Positions 1-5,824 of a stretch of 7,661 nucleotides of DNA are shown in pieces. The position numbers and the translations under genes are program-made. The stretch is from Anaerolineales bacterium. Lineage in GTDB: Bacteria; Chloroflexota; Anaerolineae; 4572-78; J111. Location: contig JAAUSP010000363.1 in assembly GCA_012032575.1 (NCBI GenBank), positions 1-7,661 of the forward strand. The letters run 5' to 3'. Within the stretch, counting starts at the first letter, position 1; each line of letters begins with the position of its first letter. Below the pieces are notes generated by a model, which saw only the letters and a program-made list of their open reading frames with translations, did no database searches and was not told the origin of the DNA.

Positions 1-640
1 ACATAGGTTCATCGAAGAAATCAGCTTCCACCGGAGGCGGAGCCAGCTCATCATCCCACCAGGGGGGTGGTTCCGGCGCTTCATCCGGCTCATCAAAAAA
101 GTCGGGCGGTTGATACGGGGGTGGGGCAGCGTGACCGCTAAAATTGGGGGGTTCCATCGGTGGAACCTGTCCTGTGGAGATTTTGGCCGCCCCTTCAAGC
201 TGGAACCCGGCAGACTCAATCATCCCTTTGAGCACACCCGGATCGCCCGAAATTTCCCACAGTTTGGTATCGCTGTCGAAGCGGCGGCCGGGCAACCCCT
301 TGACCATGGCCAGCATGTCCTGAAAATTACCGCCGACCACCGCCATTCGCTGCCCGCCGACCAGCACCCGAATCCGGTCGCCGCCGCTACCCGCAGATGC
401 AGCAGCAGGGGTGGGAGGGCTGGCTACAGGCGCGCCGCCTTCGAGCGAATAGCCGCTGATCTCAAGCTGGCGCTGGACTTCTTCCGCCGGGCCGGGAAGC
501 TGCCACACCTTTAATTCGCTGACAAAACGGCGGCCATTAATCTGTTTGACCGCGTTCAGCATCTCTTGAAACGTACCACCGACCACATTAAATTCCTGGT
601 CGCCAATTTGAATACGGATGCGATCTTTGCGTTCGCTCAT
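1..640 (-). CDS. Tandem HARP-like domain protein, 3' end cut by window edge
   Basis: The gene starts at ATG 640-638 after an AGAAAGGG ribosome-binding site at 655-648. It runs off the window after 213 codons with no stop. Residues 6-69 and 88-151 are two copies of one 64-residue module that align without gaps at 29 identical positions. Shared landmarks are DRIR, VVGG, FQ-ML, VK, GRRF, K-W and LEG. The second copy (VKGLPGRRFDSDTKLWEIS) resembles the HARP signature of SMARCAL1-type annealing helicases: lysine, a P-G-R-R-F/Y-D turn, then K-x-W. A small-residue linker (70-87) joins the copies. Residues 152-213 are rich in Pro, Asp/Glu and aromatics, with FFDEP twice and one WWDDE. No helicase motifs are visible. 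HARP domains help bind branched DNA in their family, so a nucleic-acid-binding role is inference only. The resemblance was judged by eye. The downstream part is not seen and could carry another domain. Confidence 0.8.
   Translation of the reverse strand, partial: MSERKDRIRIQIGDQEFNVVGGTFQEMLNAVKQINGRRFVSELKVWQLPGPAEEVQRQLEISGYSLEGGAPVASPPTPAAASAGSGGDRIRVLVGGQRMAVVGGNFQDMLAMVKGLPGRRFDSDTKLWEISGDPGVLKGMIESAGFQLEGAAKISTGQVPPMEPPNFSGHAAPPPYQPPDFFDEPDEAPEPPPWWDDELAPPPVEADFFDEPM
188..379 (-). repeat. HARP-like module, copy 2 (protein-level repeat)
   Basis: This encodes residues 88-151. It is the copy closer to the HARP signature, with LPGRRFDSDTKLWEIS, and ends in a GFQLEG strand matching GYSLEG of copy 1. 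The DNA of the two copies has diverged well beyond the protein, so this is an old duplication and not a recent tandem copy. Confidence 0.75.
434..625 (-). repeat. HARP-like module, copy 1 (protein-level repeat)
   Basis: This encodes residues 6-69 of the partial protein. It aligns without gaps to copy 2 at 188-379. In place of the P-G-R-R-F-D turn it has NGRRFVS, so it is the more diverged copy with respect to the HARP signature. The conserved Trp (VWQLPG) is kept. Confidence 0.75.
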
Positions 641-663
641 ATTGAAACCCTTTCTACCATCCA

Positions 664-698
664 CAAAAAACGCCCCTGCTTGCTATAGCAGAGGCGTT
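664..698 (-). terminator. Intrinsic terminator after the HNH gene
   Basis: Arms at 687-698 and 669-680 form a 12-bp stem when read on the minus strand, including one G-U wobble. On the plus strand the same position is a C/A mismatch, so the minus strand is the functional one. A run of six T follows on the minus strand (665-670 complement). It lies 20 bases past the HNH stop and ends about 24 bases before the HARP-like start. It therefore separates or attenuates the two genes. Confidence 0.85.
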
Positions 699-717
699 AT
701 CATCAGCTATAGGGATT

Positions 718-1221
718 TTATTCCCACATATATTTGCCCCAGGCTTCTCTGGCTTCCAGGCTGCCCAGGGCGGCAATAGCAATGTAGCGCGGCCGTTTGG
801 GCGCGTTCAGCAAAATCATATTAGCTTCGAGGGGAGTCCGGCTGCCTTTACGGCCGTTACACTTGTCGCAGGCGGTCACTACATTCTCCCAGGTGGTTTT
901 GCCCCCGCGTGAGCGCGGCAGAACGTGGTCCATGGTCAGGTCTTTGCGAGCGGGCATAATGCCACAGTACTGGCAGGTGTAATGATCGCGGGCCAGCACG
1001 CCCCGCCGGGTCACCGGCAGGGTAATCCGGTGGGGTATCTTGACAAAGTAGACAAGACGAATGACCAGAGGCCGGGGCAAACTGTAATTTTCGGAGCGCA
1101 GCTTGGCTTCCGCCGCTTCAATCAATTCAGCTTTCTCTTTTAAGAGCAACACCACAGCCCGTTTGACCGAAACAACGCTGAGAGGTTCGTAGGTTGCGTT
1201 TAGAACAAGGACGTCTCCCAC
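718..1221 (-). CDS. HNH endonuclease family protein
   Basis: A 167-residue, probably cytoplasmic HNH nuclease. The C-terminal half carries the complete zinc-type HNH core: C83-x2-C86 (YTCQYCG), D98-H99 (TMDHVLPRSRGG), N113 (WENVV) and C118-x2-C121-N122 (ACDKCNGRKG). H99 is the expected general base, N113 and N122 match the later motif positions, and the four cysteines would bind structural zinc. The N-terminal VLVLNATYEPLSV segment is typical of a widespread family of short stand-alone bacterial HNH proteins whose substrate is not established. GTG at 1221-1219 is chosen as the start because GGAGG (1235-1231) sits 9 bases upstream. A TTG at 1260 would add 13 residues but has no ribosome-binding site and lies about 5 bases from the predicted transcription start. 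The gene is probably monocistronic or leaky into the HARP-like gene. A role in DNA repair or processing is inference. Confidence 0.93.
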   Translation of the reverse strand: MGDVLVLNATYEPLSVVSVKRAVVLLLKEKAELIEAAEAKLRSENYSLPRPLVIRLVYFVKIPHRITLPVTRRGVLARDHYTCQYCGIMPARKDLTMDHVLPRSRGGKTTWENVVTACDKCNGRKGSRTPLEANMILLNAPKRPRYIAIAALGSLEAREAWGKYMWE

Positions 1222-1230
1222 AATAAACAG

Positions 1231-1235
1231 CCTCC
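1231..1235 (-). promoter_or_regulatory. Shine-Dalgarno GGAGG deciding the HNH start
   Basis: GGAGG lies on the minus strand 9 bases before GTG 1221. It sits inside the longer TTG-initiated reading, which argues against the TTG start. Confidence 0.75.
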
Positions 1236-1271
1236 AATTCACAGGTGATAAGGGGGCCAAATTTGGCTAAC

Positions 1272-1300
1272 ATTATATCAAACTCGACTCGTCGGGTCAA
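1272..1300 (-). promoter_or_regulatory. Sigma70-type promoter of the HNH gene
   Basis: On the minus strand TTGACC (1300-1295) is followed after exactly 17 bases by a perfect TATAAT (1277-1272). The expected start of transcription is near 1265, giving a leader of about 44 nt before GTG 1221. Confidence 0.8.
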
Positions 1301-1313
1301 GTGGCCTTATGAG

Positions 1314-1328
1314 AAAATTGTCAATTTT
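1314..1328. promoter_or_regulatory. Perfect 15-bp inverted repeat, possible operator
   Basis: AAAATTG-T-CAATTTT is a perfect palindrome with 7-bp arms around one base. It sits 14 bases upstream of the HNH -35 box and about 100 bases upstream of the fbp promoter. Its size and place suit a dimeric regulator. The AT-rich composition makes chance occurrence possible. Confidence 0.4.
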
Positions 1329-1332
1329 AACA

Positions 1333-1345
1333 CCACAAGATGTGG
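1333..1345. repeat. Short inverted repeat CCACA-aga-TGTGG
   Basis: Five-base arms with a three-base spacer, five bases from the larger palindrome at 1314-1328, in the same divergent promoter region. It may be a second protein-binding site, but arms this short are weak evidence. Confidence 0.25.
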
Positions 1346-1431
1346 ATACTTAACTGATTAAACCTACTACATTTAGGTGTTGATCCTGGCTTATTGTCAG
1401 CGCCATTTTTCACAAATAAACTTGGCGATAC

Positions 1432-1461
1432 TTGTCGAAGAAGCGCCAAACAGAGTATAAT
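1432..1461 (+). promoter_or_regulatory. Sigma70-type promoter of fbp
   Basis: TTGTCG (1432-1437), an 18-base spacer, then a perfect TATAAT (1456-1461). Transcription would start near 1468, leaving a leader of about 38 nt. A GGGAG ribosome-binding site (1495-1499) lies 6 bases before the fbp ATG. Confidence 0.65.
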
Positions 1462-1505
1462 GAAGCAAGGTTACCCCCACTCATACCAATAAAAGGGAGA
1501 CAAGG

Positions 1506-2516
1506 ATGTCTATAAAAATCAATAAACGTGTTATTACGATTGAGCGGCATATTCTCGATGAGCAGGCTGCTTTTCCTGATGCAACCGGGACCTTAACCGC
1601 CATCCTCTATGATATGGCGCTGGCGGCCAAGTTGATTTCCAGCCATACCACCCGGGCAGGCCTGGCTGATGTGATCGGCGCTACCGGCGATGTTAATGTG
1701 CAGGGAGAGGAAGTGCAACTGCTGGATGAATATGCCCACCGGACCATTTTTCAGTTGAACGATCATACCGGGCGACTGTGCGTGATGGGGTCGGAGGAAG
1801 AGAAAGATATTATTCCCATTCCGGCCAAATATCCTTGCGGTAAATACGTATTGTTGTTCGACCCCCTGGACGGTTCGAGTAACATAGATTTTAACGTAAG
1901 CGTCGGCACGATTTTCTCCATTTTCCGGCGCAAAACAGACAGTAGCGACTGTGGCACACTGGAAGATGTACTACAAAAAGGGTCCGATATTGTGGCCGCC
2001 GGTTATATTGTCTATGGCTCCAGTACGATGATGGTTTACAGCACCGGCCACGGCGTCCACGGCTTCACCCTCGACCCCAACATTGGCGAGTTTTTGCTCT
2101 CTCATCCCAACATCCGCCTGCCGGAAGCAAAGTTTTACAGCGCCAACCAGGGCTACCAGAGCCGCTGGAGCGAAGGGGTGCAGCGTTACACCCGCTGGCT
2201 ACAGGGTGAAGAGGGCAACACAAAATCGCTGTCGCTGCGTTACATTGGCTCTATGATTGCCGACATCCATCGCAACCTGCTGGGTGGGGGGATATTTTAC
2301 TATCCAGCCGATACCAAATCGCCCAACGGCAAACTGCGCATGCTCTTCGAAGCCCAGCCAATGAGCTTCCTGATCGAGCAGGCCGGCGGTTACGCCTCGA
2401 ATGGCCGCCAGCCCATCCGCGATCTCCAACCCTCGCAACTGCACCAGCGCACTCCGCTCTTTGTGGGCAACCGCGAATTGGTGGAAAAAGGCCGAGGCGT
2501 TTATTGCCAAGTATGA
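1506..2516 (+). CDS. fbp: Fructose-1,6-bisphosphatase, class I
   Basis: A 336-residue cytoplasmic enzyme that hydrolyses fructose 1,6-bisphosphate to fructose 6-phosphate and phosphate, the committed step of gluconeogenesis, also used in pentose-phosphate or Calvin-type cycles. Length is normal for class I. The metal site is complete: E97/E98 in GSEEEKD, D119 and D122 in [11 protein letters not shown], and E282 in [17 protein letters not shown]. The substrate region [22 protein letters not shown] is also present. The N-terminal [12 protein letters not shown] matches the usual G-E-x-x-K-L-D block, with Leu replacing the common Lys. The start is ATG after GGGAG. The gene has its own promoter and is not in an operon. 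It diverges from the HNH gene and converges on the surface-protein operon. Allosteric behaviour cannot be read from the sequence. Confidence 0.97.
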   Translation: MSIKINKRVITIERHILDEQAAFPDATGTLTAILYDMALAAKLISSHTTRAGLADVIGATGDVNVQGEEVQLLDEYAHRTIFQLNDHTGRLCVMGSEEEKDIIPIPAKYPCGKYVLLFDPLDGSSNIDFNVSVGTIFSIFRRKTDSSDCGTLEDVLQKGSDIVAAGYIVYGSSTMMVYSTGHGVHGFTLDPNIGEFLLSHPNIRLPEAKFYSANQGYQSRWSEGVQRYTRWLQGEEGNTKSLSLRYIGSMIADIHRNLLGGGIFYYPADTKSPNGKLRMLFEAQPMSFLIEQAGGYASNGRQPIRDLQPSQLHQRTPLFVGNRELVEKGRGVYCQV

Positions 2517-2537
2517 TGAATAGCTAAACAAAAAAGC

Positions 2538-2563
2538 CCCCGAAGGTTACGAAACCTTCGGGG
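2538..2563. terminator. Bidirectional terminator between fbp and the PA14 gene
   Basis: An 11-bp perfect stem (2538-2548 with 2553-2563) closes a 4-base loop. On the minus strand it is followed at once by GCTTTTTT, making a strong terminator for the PA14 gene. On the plus strand the T-run (2572-2576) comes about 8 bases later, so termination of fbp is weaker. It occupies most of the gap between the two convergent genes. Confidence 0.9.
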
Positions 2564-2582
2564 ACTTCTACTTTTTGGAAAA

Positions 2583-3692
2583 CTATCGCTTTACAAACTT
2601 TAGCGCATCAAACGCAATCCTGGTTGAATTGGCCGCTTCGCCGGTGGTGTCGTACAAAAAGACACACTCTTCCTGGTCGCCCTTGAAGTAATAGGTGCCC
2701 AGACTGACCCATTCGTTGGAATAGCGACTCTGGTTGAGGGTTCGTTCGTCCCACTGCCCAAAATGATAAATCTGGTAGCGAGCTGAGCCGGTGGTGGCGT
2801 TGCTGCCGGGGATAAAGGCGAACACTTCGTAATTGCCGGCCACAGAAATGGGCGGATTCCACTTGCCAGAGTTGATCGGATCCTGAGCGGCGTTGTAGGT
2901 CCAGGAGCTGGAGCCGTAGCCGCCGGGGCCAATGTAGCGGTTGCCAGCCGGTCCACCCCAGCTAAAGCGGGGACTTTTATCATCCACAACGATGGCTGCG
3001 CCGCCGGGGTCCGGTTCGTTATCTTCGTAGCCGTCGGGGTCGCCGTCGAAACTCAACTGAGCCACGGCATTGCCAACGTGATCATAAAATTCAACCACAA
3101 AAGTGCGGTAGCCACCCTTGAGCGGAACTTCCCGCGTCTGGTAGGTTACGCTTTGGTCATACCACGAGTCGTAGAAAATTTTGCCATCCACATACAAACG
3201 CATGCCGTCGTCGTGCTGAATTCTAAATTTATAGACAGCATCTCTGTTCAGGTAGATGGAGCGAGTCCAGCGGACCGAGAAATTATCGCGGGTCACTTTG
3301 GGGTCGGGCGAGCCGCTGTTCCAATCAAAGTTGATAGCGCCATCCTGCCGTGTCACCACTGGTTTTCCGGATAAGTTGCGATTATTGAAATATTCGCCCG
3401 TCCACGCGCCGACAATATCATCCTCGCCGCCCAGTTGCAGCCACTCAAAATTGATTTTGGCTTTGCCGGTTTTTTCAAAATAGGCTATTTGCAGTTCATG
3501 GTCGCCGGTAGTGTCAATGTAAACTTTCACCTTGCGCTGTTTGTAGCCAAAATCCCAGGCGTCCAGAATCAAAGTGCCGTCGAGCCAAACCCGCGCGCCG
3601 TCATCGGCCGACAGCAAAAATAGATAGGTGCCTTTTTCAATATGGCGGGTGCGGGTATAACGGGCCGAGAAATTATCGGCGGGGATTTCCAC
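2583..3692 (-). CDS. PA14 / golvesin-domain secreted protein, C-terminal part of a frameshifted gene
   Basis: This 369-codon frame carries most of a secreted protein. Residues 1-87 are the end of a first PA14 domain ([12 protein letters not shown] at 28-39). Residues 94-215 are a complete second PA14 domain (WTGEYFNN, then [10 protein letters not shown]). Residues 233-369 resemble the golvesin/Xly carbohydrate-binding-like C-terminal domain ([39 protein letters not shown]). PA14 domains are beta-barrel modules common in glycan-binding and adhesion proteins. The GTG at 3692 is not a credible start: it lies inside the PA14 fold with no ribosome-binding site. The frame is open upstream to 3770 and continues the domain ([12 protein letters not shown]). 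The true start is at 3892 in the adjoining frame. A one-base loss near 3740-3754 explains the split. Sequencing error or recent mutation are both possible. It probably acts outside the cell with the LPVSG protein upstream. Confidence 0.85.
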   Translation of the reverse strand: MEIPADNFSARYTRTRHIEKGTYLFLLSADDGARVWLDGTLILDAWDFGYKQRKVKVYIDTTGDHELQIAYFEKTGKAKINFEWLQLGGEDDIVGAWTGEYFNNRNLSGKPVVTRQDGAINFDWNSGSPDPKVTRDNFSVRWTRSIYLNRDAVYKFRIQHDDGMRLYVDGKIFYDSWYDQSVTYQTREVPLKGGYRTFVVEFYDHVGNAVAQLSFDGDPDGYEDNEPDPGGAAIVVDDKSPRFSWGGPAGNRYIGPGGYGSSSWTYNAAQDPINSGKWNPPISVAGNYEVFAFIPGSNATTGSARYQIYHFGQWDERTLNQSRYSNEWVSLGTYYFKGDQEECVFLYDTTGEAANSTRIAFDALKFVKR

Positions 3693-3721
3693 CGCCGGTG
3701 AGCCATACCCCCAATCGTGGC

Positions 3722-3892
3722 TCAGTACTGCTTCATAAATGCTGAGCCGGGCGCGCCCGACAGGCTGTCGTTATCATAATACTCGGCCCGCCAGCTCAGT
3801 TTCATAAGTGGGGCTGCTTGAGAAGTCAACGGTAATACCGCTGCAACCAGCCCCAAGATGATGAGTAGCCCAATTGTTTTTTTCATGGTCAT
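3722..3892 (-). CDS. N-terminal part of the frameshifted PA14 protein (signal peptide)
   Basis: Starts at ATG 3892-3890, 5 bases after GGAG (3901-3898). A second ATG two codons on (3886) is possible. Residues 1-26 are a clear Sec signal peptide: two Lys, a hydrophobic core (IGLLIILGLVAAVLPL) and a likely cut after TSQA. Residues 34-48 (WRAEYYDNDSLSGAP) are the first strand of a PA14 domain, matching [15 protein letters not shown] in the second PA14 domain of the next frame. After that the frame ends at TGA 3722 with eight residues that do not fit the fold. It starts 37 bases after the stop of the LPVSG gene, so the two are co-transcribed. As it stands it would give a useless 56-residue peptide. 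Confidence 0.8.
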   Translation of the reverse strand: MTMKKTIGLLIILGLVAAVLPLTSQAAPLMKLSWRAEYYDNDSLSGAPGSAFMKQY

Positions 3893-3929
3893 TGTGTCTC
3901 CGTTAGCTTCCTGGCGGGCCAAAGTTAGA

Positions 3930-4949
3930 TTAGAGGGTCCGGCGTCGCCGCAGGGTGGTGAAGGCGCCGGTCAAAAGGACCAGCACTAAAACTGCGCCCA
4001 TAATTTCAATCGGATTGATTGTAGAGTCATCTTTTCCCAGGCCCGACACAGGCAACTGCCCGGCTGTCGGTTGGGGGACGGGGGTAGCCTGGGGCACAGC
4101 CTGAGGTTCCGGCTGGGCGGTGGCCGTAGGCCCTGGCACTACTTCGGGTTCAGCAGCCTGTGGAACCAGGTCGGCATCTTGTTCGGAAGTCTGAACCAGC
4201 GTTTCCGGCGAAACCAGTCCCGGCTCGGTATCGCCGACGGCGGCCACCTGTCCGGCGGCGGCTTGCACCCCTTCCGGCCTGGGGCCAACCAGGCTGATTT
4301 CATCCAGGTCATACAGGCCCACCCCATTATTGAGCCACTTCTTCCAGGCCCGAATGAACAGGGTCAGCTTGTCACTTTTGGCGGTAATCGTCGTTTCAAA
4401 CGTATCAAAGCGATAGGTTCCGTTGAGCGGGTCATTCAAAGGCTGTTCATCCCACTGGATTTCCTGCCAATTCTGCTCATTGACCAACTCCCAGGCAGTG
4501 CCGCCGTCGTAATCCACGCCGTATTGCAGCCGGTAGCCGTAGTTGGACAGTTTGACATCGCCCTCTTCTGAGCGAATAAGCCCTTTGAGGGTTAGCTTGT
4601 ACTGCTGGCCCGGCACCACCGCAACCGTTTGATAAATACCCGCGTAGCGATCCCGCTCGACGGCATTTTTGATTTCAATCAATTGGCTGTACTGCCCGGC
4701 GATAACCACCGGCCCCCAGGAGTCGACATTCCAGCCGGCAGCGGCGTTGCCATTACCAAACGCGCCCCAGCCGTAGCCGACCCCCACTTCGCTCTGAAAG
4801 CCTTCTTCAAAGCCACCGTTGATAATCAGATTCGGCTGATCGGCGGCTTCCTGCGCCAGCGCCGGCACGGCCAGCAATGCCAGACACAACCCGGCCAGAA
4901 CAATCACTCTAAAGACAAAGCCCGTCCAGTTTTGGCTTCTCCTGTGCAT
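3930..4949 (-). CDS. Secreted carbohydrate-binding-like protein with LPVSG wall-anchor signal
   Basis: A 339-residue surface protein. Start ATG 4949 follows an ideal AGGAGGG (4963-4957) by 7 bases. Residues 1-32 are a signal peptide (hydrophobic core VIVLAGLCLALLAVPA, likely cut after ALA). Residues 38-222 look like a galactose-binding-fold/CBM-like jelly roll: NLIINGGFEEGF at the start, a GIYQTVAVVPGQQYKLTL strand pair, and YDLDEISLVG at the end. Residues 223-298 form a Pro/Ala/Gln/Thr/Glu-rich stalk. Residues 299-339 are LPVSG, a short polar stretch, one membrane helix (about 313-333) and RRRR. This is the layout of a sortase sorting signal with Ser in place of the usual Thr. It is the first gene of an operon with the PA14 protein. 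Ligand and exact CBM family are not identified. No sortase lies in the window. Confidence 0.88.
   Translation of the reverse strand: MHRRSQNWTGFVFRVIVLAGLCLALLAVPALAQEAADQPNLIINGGFEEGFQSEVGVGYGWGAFGNGNAAAGWNVDSWGPVVIAGQYSQLIEIKNAVERDRYAGIYQTVAVVPGQQYKLTLKGLIRSEEGDVKLSNYGYRLQYGVDYDGGTAWELVNEQNWQEIQWDEQPLNDPLNGTYRFDTFETTITAKSDKLTLFIRAWKKWLNNGVGLYDLDEISLVGPRPEGVQAAAGQVAAVGDTEPGLVSPETLVQTSEQDADLVPQAAEPEVVPGPTATAQPEPQAVPQATPVPQPTAGQLPVSGLGKDDSTINPIEIMGAVLVLVLLTGAFTTLRRRRTL
3935..4055 (-). other. C-terminal sorting signal: LPVSG, membrane helix, RRRR tail
   Basis: Encodes residues 299-338 of the surface protein. The order is pentapeptide LPVSG, linker GLGKDDSTINP, hydrophobic helix, then four arginines just before the stop. 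It matches the cell-wall sorting signals recognised by sortases, except for T-to-S at position four. A plain C-terminal membrane anchor is the alternative. Confidence 0.65.
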
Positions 4950-4972
4950 AGGGCGTCCCTCCTAAAAAATAG

Positions 4973-5000
4973 TAGACGGTAGATGGTAGACGGTAAACAG
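4973..5000. repeat. 7-bp tandem repeat TAGACGG (about 4 units)
   Basis: TAGACGG, TAGATGG, TAGACGG and a decayed TAAACAG run head to tail. The array lies in the leader of the surface-protein operon, ending about 9 bases upstream of the Shine-Dalgarno. Confidence 0.8.
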
Positions 5001-5016
5001 GGGTAATACACTCCTC

Positions 5017-5030
5017 CTACCTGCTACCTG
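5017..5030. repeat. 7-bp tandem repeat CTACCTG (2 units, plus a partial)
   Basis: Two exact CTACCTG units are followed by GCTACCT, a shifted third unit that forms the left arm of the hairpin at 5028-5053. Confidence 0.65.
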
Positions 5031-5053
5031 GCTACCTTTGAAAAGGTAGCCAG
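5028..5053. repeat. 12-bp perfect hairpin in the operon leader
   Basis: CTGGCTACCTTT and its exact complement enclose a 2-base GA centre. It has no T-run on either side, so it does not look like a terminator. It lies in the predicted 5' leader of the surface-protein operon and could form an RNA stem or be a mobile repeat. Confidence 0.75.
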
Positions 5054-5064
5054 TGATCAGTGAT
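5051..5064. repeat. 7-bp tandem repeat CAGTGAT (2 units)
   Basis: Two exact head-to-tail copies of CAGTGAT, overlapping the end of the hairpin. This is the third 7-nt-period repeat within 92 bases. Confidence 0.65.
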
Positions 5065-5106
5065 TAGACTGATTCCTGTCTCTTCTAACCCAACTTTACA
5101 TATTCT

Positions 5107-5135
5107 ATTTTACTTGACTTTCCATAAAGTGTCAA
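5107..5135 (-). promoter_or_regulatory. Sigma70-type promoter of the surface-protein operon
   Basis: On the minus strand a perfect TTGACA (5135-5130), a 17-base spacer, then TAAAAT (5112-5107). Transcription would start near 5100, giving a leader of about 150 nt that contains all the heptamer repeats and the hairpin. Within the spacer region ACTTT-ccat-AAAGT (5117-5130) is a small inverted repeat that could bind a regulator. Confidence 0.75.
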
Positions 5136-5333
5136 TACAGCTTGTCATAATAATAAAAGGGGATTACTGTATCTTGGGGTATTAATCCAGGGGAGGGCTA
5201 TATCTTGTGGTTGGCTGGTAAAGGTACGCCTTGCGCCTGCCTTATCGAACTGAATGGGCCTCATAGATACGCTGCGTGAAAACCTGTGAGGTCTCTAAAA
5301 TTTTGGACAGATCCTACCGAACAGCCCGCAAAA
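5136..5333. other. Intergenic stretch without a gene
   Basis: I see no credible gene here. It holds a loose inverted repeat GGATTA/TAATCC (5161-5166, 5183-5188), a near-direct repeat TATCTTGGGG/TATCTTGTGG, and AACCTGTGAGGT (5281-5292) with a small ACCT/AGGT inverted repeat. None is strong enough to name. Confidence 0.5.
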
Positions 5334-5361
5334 TTGTTGATTACTTCAACTTGATTATACT
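5334..5361 (+). promoter_or_regulatory. Possible promoter of the DUF3054 gene pair
   Basis: TTGTTG (5334-5339), a 16-base spacer, then TATACT (5356-5361). The -35 is poor and the -10 good. The leader would be about 16 nt. GAGG (5370-5373) is the ribosome-binding site, 10 bases before ATG, and it sits in the loop of a 4-bp GGTT/AACC stem. Confidence 0.5.
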
Positions 5362-5383
5362 ATTGGGTTGAGGAACCATTTTT

Positions 5384-5824
5384 ATGAATTCACCCAAAAT
5401 AGAAACCCAAAGTAATTTGCCTTTGCGTCTGGCGGTGCTGATTGGCGGCGATGTGCTGACGCTGCTGCTGTTCACCTGGTTTGGCCGCAGCAGCCACGCG
5501 CTATCCAGCCTGGATATTGCGGCCATGCTGACCACTGCCGCGCCCTTTCTGATGAGCTGGTTTGCGCTGGCCCCGCTGGCCGGTATGTTTCGAGCCGAGG
5601 TGAGCCAAACCTGGCAAAAGTTTGTGCCCCGCATTTTGCTGGTCTGGCTGATCGGCGGGCCGCTGGCCGGGCTGCTGCGGGCGGTAATTCTGGGCCGGTC
5701 TATTCCCGACGGCATTATGCCCACCTTTGTGCTCATCACGATGGTTTTCGCCAGCCTGTTTTTGCTAGTCTGGCGGCTGGGGTATAGCTGGTGGGTCAAT
5801 CGCCGCCGTTCTCTGACGGCATGA
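5384..5824 (+). CDS. DUF3054 family membrane protein
   Basis: A 146-residue inner-membrane protein with four predicted helices (about 14-34, 48-69, 80-100 and 111-132) and an Arg-rich C-terminus (NRRRS). Conserved-looking marks of DUF3054 are GD at 22-23 in helix 1, GRSSH at 34-38, TAAPFLMSW at 51-59, GLLRAVILGR in and after helix 3, and WRLGY after helix 4. The family has no assigned biochemical function. Start is ATG 5384 after GAGG. Its TGA overlaps the ATG of the next gene (ATGA at 5821-5824), so the two are translationally coupled and their products probably act together or are needed together. Confidence 0.85.
   Translation: MNSPKIETQSNLPLRLAVLIGGDVLTLLLFTWFGRSSHALSSLDIAAMLTTAAPFLMSWFALAPLAGMFRAEVSQTWQKFVPRILLVWLIGGPLAGLLRAVILGRSIPDGIMPTFVLITMVFASLFLLVWRLGYSWWVNRRRSLTA

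Noticed and set aside
110..514. A 134-codon open frame on the plus strand
   Set aside because: It is antisense to the HARP-like gene, whose duplicated protein modules prove the minus strand is the coding one. It has no plausible ribosome-binding site or domain.
664..698. The hairpin as a plus-strand terminator
   Set aside because: The stem has a C/A mismatch on the plus strand and no T-run there. No plus-strand gene ends here.
4071..4571. A 166-codon open frame on the plus strand
   Set aside because: It is antisense to the LPVSG surface protein, with low-complexity composition and no promoter.
4973..5064. Heptamer repeats as a CRISPR array
   Set aside because: The units are 7 bases with no spacers between them and no cas gene is present. 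They are simple tandem repeats.
5251..5289. A short plus-strand frame starting ATGGGCCTC
   Set aside because: It has eleven codons, no ribosome-binding site, and nothing to suggest translation.
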